Assembly (NCBI GenBank): GCA_025618425.1
Contig: CM046836.1
Coordinates: 17,621,743 to 17,685,742, forward strand
From: Heliocidaris tuberculata
Lineage: Eukaryota; Echinodermata; Echinoidea; Camarodonta; Echinometridae
Direction of reading: 5' to 3'
DNA length: 64,000 nt
In this document: positions 57,849 to 64,000 of the stretch, one piece after another
Position numbering within the stretch: position 1 is the stretch's first letter
How the letters are laid out: every line of letters begins with the position of its first letter
Position numbers and translations under genes: made by a program
The notes under the pieces: model-generated
What the model saw: the letters and a program-made list of their open reading frames with translations, nothing else
Database searches by the model: none
What the model was told of the DNA's origin: nothing

Positions 57849-59006
57849 TACACAGGGATCGTCTATAGTTGATTACTGTATATGTAGCGAATCTTTTATG
57901 CAGACTCTATTGTCATTTGAGGTCGAAGACTTTCAGCCATTACTATCTGATCACTGCCAAATCATAGCGACGTTACAGGCTTTTATTGTAGAAAAACATG
58001 ATATAGAAGTATATGAGACACCATCAATTAAGTGGTCTAAAATACACGAAGAACGTTTTAAAAATAACCTGAACAAATCTGAATTTAAGGAAATAGATAT
58101 TTTGATTAGTGAATTACCTTCGATAGACATGTCAAATTACCACAAGGAGGAAATTGAAAATAAAAAAAATCACAGTGTCAATTGTTTTACACAAATGCTT
58201 CAAAAGGCAGCAGGGGGTATTAGAGGAAATAGAAGGACAAATCAGCGTAATAGGAAGAAAAATAAACCATGGTTCGATATGGAATGCAAAAGTAAAATTA
58301 AATTAATCAAGACCATCAGTAGAAAATTGAAATCAAAACCATGGGACGCAGATTTAAGATTGAAAATCCTACACGAACGGAAAGCTTTTAAAAAGATGAC
58401 ACGGAAAAAATACAGAATATATAAAAGGCACTTATTAGAGAAGATAAATAGCATAGAGAACAATGATACATCTAGTTTTTGGAACTTTGTTGACATCCTA
58501 AAACAAAAGCAAGAGAGAAAAACTAGTTCCAGTATATCCCCAGGAGAATGGTATGATTACATAGAAGATTTAATGAATAGGAATCATGAAAACCAGTATA
58601 ATGAAATTAACGAGGTAGATCCTAGGTATAGTAATAGCAACAGTAGCATATTGAATATGAAAATAGAGAAGCAAGAAGTCCTAAATGCCATAAAATCCCT
58701 AAAAAGAAAAAAATCTTGCGGGCCTGACAATGTTCTGAATGAAATGTTAATCATCTCCTGTAAATTTGACATAGATGTAATAACAAACATTTTTAATGCA
58801 ATATTAAAGACGGGAATCTATCCTGACAGTTGGAGGAGGAACTTAATAAAGCCAATATTTAAATCAGGGTCGGTTAATGACCCTGATAACTATAGAAGTA
58901 TTGCCCTGACAAGCTGCATGGGTAAGCTATTTGCAAGGATCCTTTATAATAGACTTAACGATTATACAGAAGACAATAACATAATCTGTAAAGAACAGAT
59001 AGGCTT
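57849..59006 (+). pseudogene. Endonuclease C-terminus, linker and RT N-terminal motifs
   Basis: GSSIVDYCICSE and LLSDHCQI finish the endonuclease fold. A lysine-rich linker (RRTNQRNRKKNK, RKAFKKMTRKKYRIYKRHLL) is followed by RT motifs: EVLNAIKSLKRKKSCGPDN, NEMLI, SWRRNLIKPIFKSG, NYRSIALTSCMGKLFARILYNRL and CKEQIGF, where a TA-flanked insert begins. Confidence 0.87.
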
Positions 59007-59008
59007 TA

Positions 59009-59343
59009 GTATACTATTAATACATGGTTGGGAGTGCGTTAGTGCGATCTGGCAACACAAAGGTTTTTATCGTGGTGTACTAACACACGAGGCGTAGCCG
59101 AGTGTGTTAGACACCACGATAAAAACCTGCGTGTTGCTGGATCGCACTAACGCACGAACTCACAACCATGTATTAATAGTTTTATAAAACGGGTCTACAA
59201 TTTTAGTGTTTTATTACAATCTTAGTGTTTGATCCGGATTAGCCGTGCGTTAGTCCCCTCGCCGTGCGTTATCACTTTTTTTTTGCACGGTCACGTGATG
59301 TTATTTGACCAATCAGGATGGCTACATTCTTGAACCCGTTTTA
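59009..59343. mobile_element. TA-flanked palindromic insertion in the RT domain
   Basis: TA at 59007-59008 and 59344-59345; removing the insert and one TA restores the RT frame (QIGF then KKGYRTSDHVL). 59015-59175 is one long hairpin (ATTAATACATGGTTG..CGTTAGTGCGATC, inverted). 59178-59343 has its own inverted ends (TTTATAAAACGGGT / ACCCGTTTTATA), so two nested MITEs are likely. Confidence 0.78.
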
Positions 59344-59345
59344 TA

Positions 59346-60961
59346 AAAAAGGATACCGCACCAGTGACCATGTATTAACACTCAAAACAATAATAGACCA
59401 AGCTTTCAAAAGAATACGCATATACATGCCTGCTTTGTGGACTTTAAGAAAGCTTTCGACTCGGTAAATAGGAAGGCCCTTTTCCATAAACTTAACAAAT
59501 ATGCGATGCATGGCGATTTCCTAAATACTTTGAAAGATATGTATGCTAGTGTTGATTTTTCTGTGAAATTACAACAAGGAAGAACGCCATATTTTAATAC
59601 ATCAGTGGGACTAAAACAAGGTTGTATACTCAGTCCAATATTATTTTCATTATATATTAACGATTTAGTCGACATATTTGGCGAGGAGTGCAGACCAGTG
59701 ACTTTGGACGGGGACAAAATATCTTGTCTACTATATGCAGATGACCTCGTTATACTATCCGAGACCGCATTCGGGCTTCAAACATGTTTGAATAAATTAA
59801 ATGAGTATTGCAAAAAATGGGACTTAAAGGTGAATATGAATAAGACACAAGTAATGATATTCAATAAGGCAGGACGAGTTATAAGAAAGAATATATTTAC
59901 CATAAACGACTTCCCTGTTAAAATAACTAACGAATACAAATATTTAGGTATTATATTTAAACCCTCTGGTTCCTTTACGAACGCTATCAAACACCTACTT
60001 TGTAAAGCAAAAAAGGCAACTTTTTGCATTAGAAACGTCATGCCAAGCAACAGAGTAGCAGCTATACCAAATATGAAACTATTCGACGCATGTATAAAAC
60101 CTATTTTGTTATATTGCTCCGAAATCTGGAGTCTGTCAACGCTTATACGCGAAGACAAGGAAACAGAACAATTATATAATTCTTTTCTTCCTGAAAAAAT
60201 ACAGAACCAGTTCCTGAAAACGGTTCTCGGAGTACATAGGTCATCAACTAATAGTGCTATTTTGGCCGAGTTTGGTCGTTACCCGTTATATATATCAGCT
60301 CTAAAACGAAGCGTAGGGTACTGGCATCATATTATTACCACAAAAGAAAAGAGTCTTATAAAAAGCGCATATGCTGCTTCACAATATACCAATAACGGAT
60401 TTAAGAAATATATAAAAATGCTACTACGACAAATTGGTTTCTCCCATGTGTGGGAAAATCAAGGCACTTTCTCAAAAAGAGCGCTTTTGAATGCAATAAC
60501 AAATAAATTAAATGATCGGTATATAATATCCTGGAAAAAAGTTCTCGCTGAAAATGGTAATAAATTGAGAACTTATAAAAAACTGAAAAATAACTATAAG
60601 ATTGAAACTACCGCCTTCTAGACGCCGACAAAACACACATTATAAACTTTGCAAAACTAAGAATAAGCAACAGTAAACTTATGATAGAACAAGGTAGATA
60701 CAAAAAACTCGCAATTAGCGATAGAATATGCCCCTTATGTAAGACCTCAGTAGAGGACGAATATCATTTCATAATCGACTGAAATTCCCTCCAAGCACTC
60801 AGAACTGAACTATTCAACCAGTTAAAGAATGTGTTCCCGGATTTCTTAAGCATGAATGATGAAAATAAATTTCATTTAATATTAGGTAGTAACGATATGG
60901 ATGTAAGTAAACTCTGTGTAATTGGACTTAACAATATGTACACAGAAAGATTGAATCACGG
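59346..60961 (+). pseudogene. Reverse transcriptase core and C-terminal zinc-knuckle-like end
   Basis: GYRTSDHVLTLKTIIDQAF, then a frameshift near 59430, MDFKKAFDSVNRKALFHKL (motif A), GLKQGCILSPILFSLYINDL, LLYADDLVILS (catalytic YADD), KWDLKVNMNKTQVMIFN and YKYLGIIFKPSG. The 394-residue frame ends at 60621 by another shift; the continuation (LRISNSKLMIEQGRYKKLA, ICPLCKTSVEDEYHFIID, stop near 60779) shows a Cys/His C-terminal motif. Confidence 0.88.
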
Positions 60962-60964
<3 letters not shown>

Positions 60965-60995
<31 letters not shown>

Positions 60996-61230
60996 ATAAT
61001 AAATAAATAAATAATAATAAGAAGAAGAATAAAAATAGAAATAAATAAACGAATAAACAAAATAAAATTACATAAATAATATAAACAAATAAAATACAAT
61101 AAAAAAAAAAATTCAAAGATAATAACAATAATAACACTAATAACAATAATCATAATCATAATCATAATAATAATAATGATAGTAATAATCAGTATAATAA
61201 TAATGGTCCCTTCCATAACTTTGTAACATC
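60965..61230. repeat. Poly-A followed by (AAT)n/(AATAA)n tract
   Basis: A27-type run, then AAT/AAAT repeats with scattered G and C, up to about 61210. Frames across it are low complexity. Confidence 0.8.
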
Positions 61231-61855
61231 GAGTGCTACTTGATATACAGTGCCTTAGTGTTTTGATATAACTTGCTCGTATATGTTTTGATGAGGTTTT
61301 GTTTTTATTTGATATGCTCCTCATATATTCTGGGGTTGATACCGCTGTTACACCCGCTCTGTTCTACTGTTCTACTACTGTTCTTTTATGTCGAGTGAAC
61401 CCGATACAATATTGTTTTGATGTAATTTGCCTTTGTTTGTATTCAACATATTGCTTTTGTTGTTATCGGTGTTTTCCTTTGTCTGTTTTTTCTAAATGAT
61501 AACAACATCTCTTTCAGTAGAGTAAGTAACACGATACATATACATTTTTTAAAGAATATAATTTACCTTTGTTTCATTGAGGTTTTGCTCCTATTCATCA
61601 TTCCGTTATTTTTTGTGTTTTGCTTTGTTTCTAAGAATAGCAACATTACTTTCTGTAGAGCATAATCCTATCCTACATGCCAATCGGTTCTGATATAATT
61701 TTCTTATGTGTTGTCAAGGTTAGTTTTCTATCCAATATGCTGCTATCATGATTTGTTTTGTTTTGTTTTGTTTTGATGATAATCCTATTATGTCAGGATT
61801 TTATGTCAATAAATTTGAATTTGAATTTGAATTTGAATTTGAATTTGAATTTTAT
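61230..61855 (+). mobile_element. Non-LTR-type 3' UTR with (TTTGAA)n tail
   Basis: Non-coding, T-rich; ends ATGTCAATAAATTTGAATTTG then (AATTTG)n to 61850, typical of non-LTR 3' ends in this window (compare 32446, 33380). Could be the distal UTR of the 55.9-kb element. Confidence 0.5.
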
Positions 61856-62274
61856 ATTTTCTTGCGAGGGGAGGGGGGGGGGGGGCTTGAATGGTTGGAG
61901 GCAATTAACTGCTCACTCTACCCCCCTGCGCTTCCGGCGTCTAATTAGGTTCAATACTAAGTTCAAGTTAAGAGGAAATCATATTCTTGGATAAAAAATT
62001 TAGAGATTTTATTATCAAAAATATAAAGAAAATAGGCCTATTGTGGGGGATTTAGTCACAAACTCATGACAAAAAAAGAAAAATTGTCTAGTGTCATAGT
62101 GATTTTCATTGTTTTCAATAGTCATGATAGTGTTTCGTGTTCTGAAAAAATTCATAACTTGTCCAGAAATCCGAAGAGAAGTTGTCAAATTTTTTGATTT
62201 TTTTTTCCTGATTTTTCTGCTTCTATTGGAAGCAAGATATTATGGTACCGGATGCCGCTGTGAAATTTCTAGGC

Positions 62275-63041
62275 ACTATAATAATAAACTTTCATGGAAG
62301 CATCATATTGATAATGTATGTAATTTGATATCCAGAAACATTGGTATGATTAATAAACTCAAATGGTCTTTTCCGCCAAATATAAAACATTCTTTTATCA
62401 CTATATGCTCCACACTGATTTTACCATATCTAAATTATGGAATATTAGCTTTCAAGTTCAAGTTCGCTTTATTTCATATTCACATTTCACATTTCATTGT
62501 TAATACATTATTGTCGGTTGTAGGTTTGTTAACAAGAATTAATAACGATAAAAAATTAATACAGTGTTTATGTAATAAACATGAGTATGATAATATCAGT
62601 TTCGGTTACTTGTCGTAATTCAAAAGAATGACTATAACAAAATTGGAAATGAGGATATGAAGGAGCCTAAAGTAAAAGCAGAGCTTGTTGGTTATAGGCT
62701 CCAGAGAGTAATAAAATATATAAGTCTTACACGGTTGTGTAAAAGAACAAGAAACAGTTAAAGTTAAGTTTAAGTAAAACAACTACATGTATTATTAAAG
62801 TTTCATCAAATGTGAAAGAATAATCAGCGAAGGATAAATAAGAAAAAGTATGGATTTAAGCACGGAAGAGCCGTTTATGAGATTGATAATTGCATAATCG
62901 CTATGATGAACATACTACCCATGCGCCTGGGGAAACAGTGCGGCATGCATGTTAGAGTTTTTTTATTATAGAAAAAAAAGCTATGGCCTATGCTGTAATA
63001 ATAATAATGAAATAAAATCTAAATTTGAAATCTGAAATCTG
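62275..63041 (+). pseudogene. Truncated non-LTR fragments inserted in the right arm
   Basis: 62275-62455 codes NKLSWKHHIDNVCNLISRN, IGMINKLKWSFPPN and STLILPYLNYGI, the C-terminal RT region. From about 62452 an oppositely oriented 3' tail starts (minus: GAATATGAAATAAAGCGAAC, then ACTTGAACTTGA). Flanks TGAAA before 62275 and at 63037-63041 fit a short target duplication in the GCTGTGAAAAGGG sequence of the left arm. Confidence 0.6.
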
Positions 63042-63212
63042 AAAAGGGAGGGACACACTCACCATACGCACACATATGTTGAGATACTCATACTAGTCAT
63101 GAGCTCACAATAGGCTTATTATATCGTGGCAAATCATCTGGGAATCGACGGATAAGGATAGGATAGACATTTGTTTGAGATTCAAAATGTGGATTTCACT
63201 CTTTTCACGTTT

Positions 63213-63325
63213 TATTATTACGTACGTACGTAATAAATACTACGTACGTACGTGTTATTATTACGTACGTACGTAATAAATACTACGTACGTACGTAATA
63301 ATTATTACGTACGTACGTAGTATTT
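63213..63325. repeat. ACGT/TACG repeat block in right arm
   Basis: Same tetranucleotide-based units as 54303-54395, inverted order, with AATAAATACT spacers. Confidence 0.85.
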
Positions 63326-63380
63326 TTTTTTTTACGTTGTCAATTTGGCCCTTACGGGGCTTCGTAGCAAATACCTTGCT

Positions 63381-63904
63381 TGCTGTTATTTTTATACAAT
63401 TACGTATATGCGGGACTGTTTGTTGGAATTATTACCCCCCCCCCCCCCCCCTTCCTCCCCTCTCCCCATTTCGAGCATGTCAATCCATTATCAGATACAG
63501 GGGCTCCAGACCACATTGACACATTGAATCGGAGGGGCGGGGATCTTCTTCTTTCGTATAACGTAGCCTACACGACAAACAAAGACAGCCAGGCCATCAT
63601 TCTGATTGAGTTCCTTGGTCAAGTTGGTACGTGCCTCTCGGAATGATCTTGTCAGCACCACTGATCTCATGGGGGAAAAAATCCGTAGGTCTAGCGATCA
63701 GTGGACAGCACACAGTCATTTTTTTTAATAACAAAAATTATTTTTAAGATCTTTTTTTTGGGGGGGGGGGGGGGGGTGGGGCTGTCAGACCCTTTTTTTT
63801 TTTACCTATTGGATCTCTTTTAAAGGTTTGACAGCCCCCCCCCCCCCATCTTTTTTTGGAGGGTGGAAATATATATAAATGTAAAAGGAAATGAGAGAAT
63901 AATG

Positions 63905-63940
<36 letters not shown>

Positions 63941-63943
63941 ATT

Positions 63944-64000
<57 letters not shown>
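63381..64000. other. Right edge: hairpin, (ATT)n and (AT)n
   Basis: 63757-63852 is an inverted pair (GGGTGGGGCTGTCAGACC / GGTTTGACAGCCCCCCC). 63880-63906 GAAATGAGAGAATAATGGTT matches the arm of the tRNA-bearing TIR element. (ATT)n 63906-63970 then (AT)n to the end. No gene. Confidence 0.6.

Larger units (their letters stand above)
55930..60992 (+). mobile_element. APE-type non-LTR retrotransposon, decayed and twice interrupted
   Basis: Endonuclease 55978-56710 continues after an insert at 57849-57970. The linker and RT run 57849-59006 and, after a second insert, 59346-60960, ending in a poly-A run (60965-60991). A tail-like (TTTGAA)n at 61812-61850 may belong to this element's UTR or to another element. 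Frameshifts near 59430 and 60617 and a stop near 60779 show it is dead. Clade not assigned. Confidence 0.85.
54242..63380. mobile_element. Composite with long inverted arms and ACGT repeats; possible Mutator-like element
   Basis: Left arm 54247-54722 is inverted at 62088-63378 (the right arm is split by a later insertion, about 62275-63041). Shared landmarks: ACGAAGCCCC..AAGGGCCAAAT, (TACG)n blocks with AATAATA spacers, CGGATAAGGATAGGATAGAC, GGATGCCGCTGTG, CATAACTTGTCCAGAA. TGCTGTTATT occurs at 54232-54241 and 63381-63390, a candidate 10-bp target duplication. The extreme ends pair only weakly. No transposase seen. Confidence 0.6.

Overview
The window is animal nuclear DNA: AT-rich, intron-containing genes with consensus GT/AG junctions, and an intergenic space packed with non-LTR retrotransposon remains, TIR elements and simple repeats. 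Abundant ACATGTACATGT/TAGGCCTA-type words, many TTAA-flanked and hAT-type MITEs, and the protein sequences point to a marine deuterostome. An echinoderm, probably a sea urchin, is my best guess; this is inference.

Two host genes can be read, both on the minus strand. (1) Left edge: the first three coding exons (3451 down to 1276) of a secreted subtilisin/proteinase K-like serine protease. They encode a signal peptide, the I9 propeptide and the start of the catalytic domain; the rest lies outside the window. (2) 54083 down to 20712: a complete 13-exon indoleamine 2,3-dioxygenase (IDO) gene. All splice phases agree and give 459 codons with one open frame. It keeps the heme-ligand His and the active-site Phe/Arg, and has a C-terminal extension ending in a hydrophobic segment (a possible tail anchor) that mammalian IDO1 lacks.

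Layout: 1-3.5 kb protease 5' part; 3.5-20.7 kb intergenic with hAT-type MITEs (three with 8-bp target duplications), palindromic MITEs, GAT/GAG microsatellites, a tRNA-derived SINE and a TTAA-flanked element; 20.7-54.1 kb IDO, whose introns carry three 5'-truncated non-LTR elements, a long-TIR mariner-like element, TTAA MITEs, several minisatellites, and a 6.3-kb direct tandem duplication (about 39.6-45.9 and 46.0-52.25 kb). Each copy of the duplication holds a tRNA-like sequence inside a TIR element and two TIR elements with minisatellite cores. From 54.24 to 63.38 kb, starting only about 160 bp upstream of the IDO start codon, lies a composite with long inverted arms containing ACGT repeats. 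Inside it is an endonuclease/reverse-transcriptase retrotransposon, itself broken by a TTAA-flanked insert and a TA-flanked palindromic insert.

No operon-like or multi-gene pathway logic is visible. The main interest is the membrane-tailed IDO and the nested architecture of non-autonomous elements, especially TIR elements with tandem-repeat or tRNA cores.
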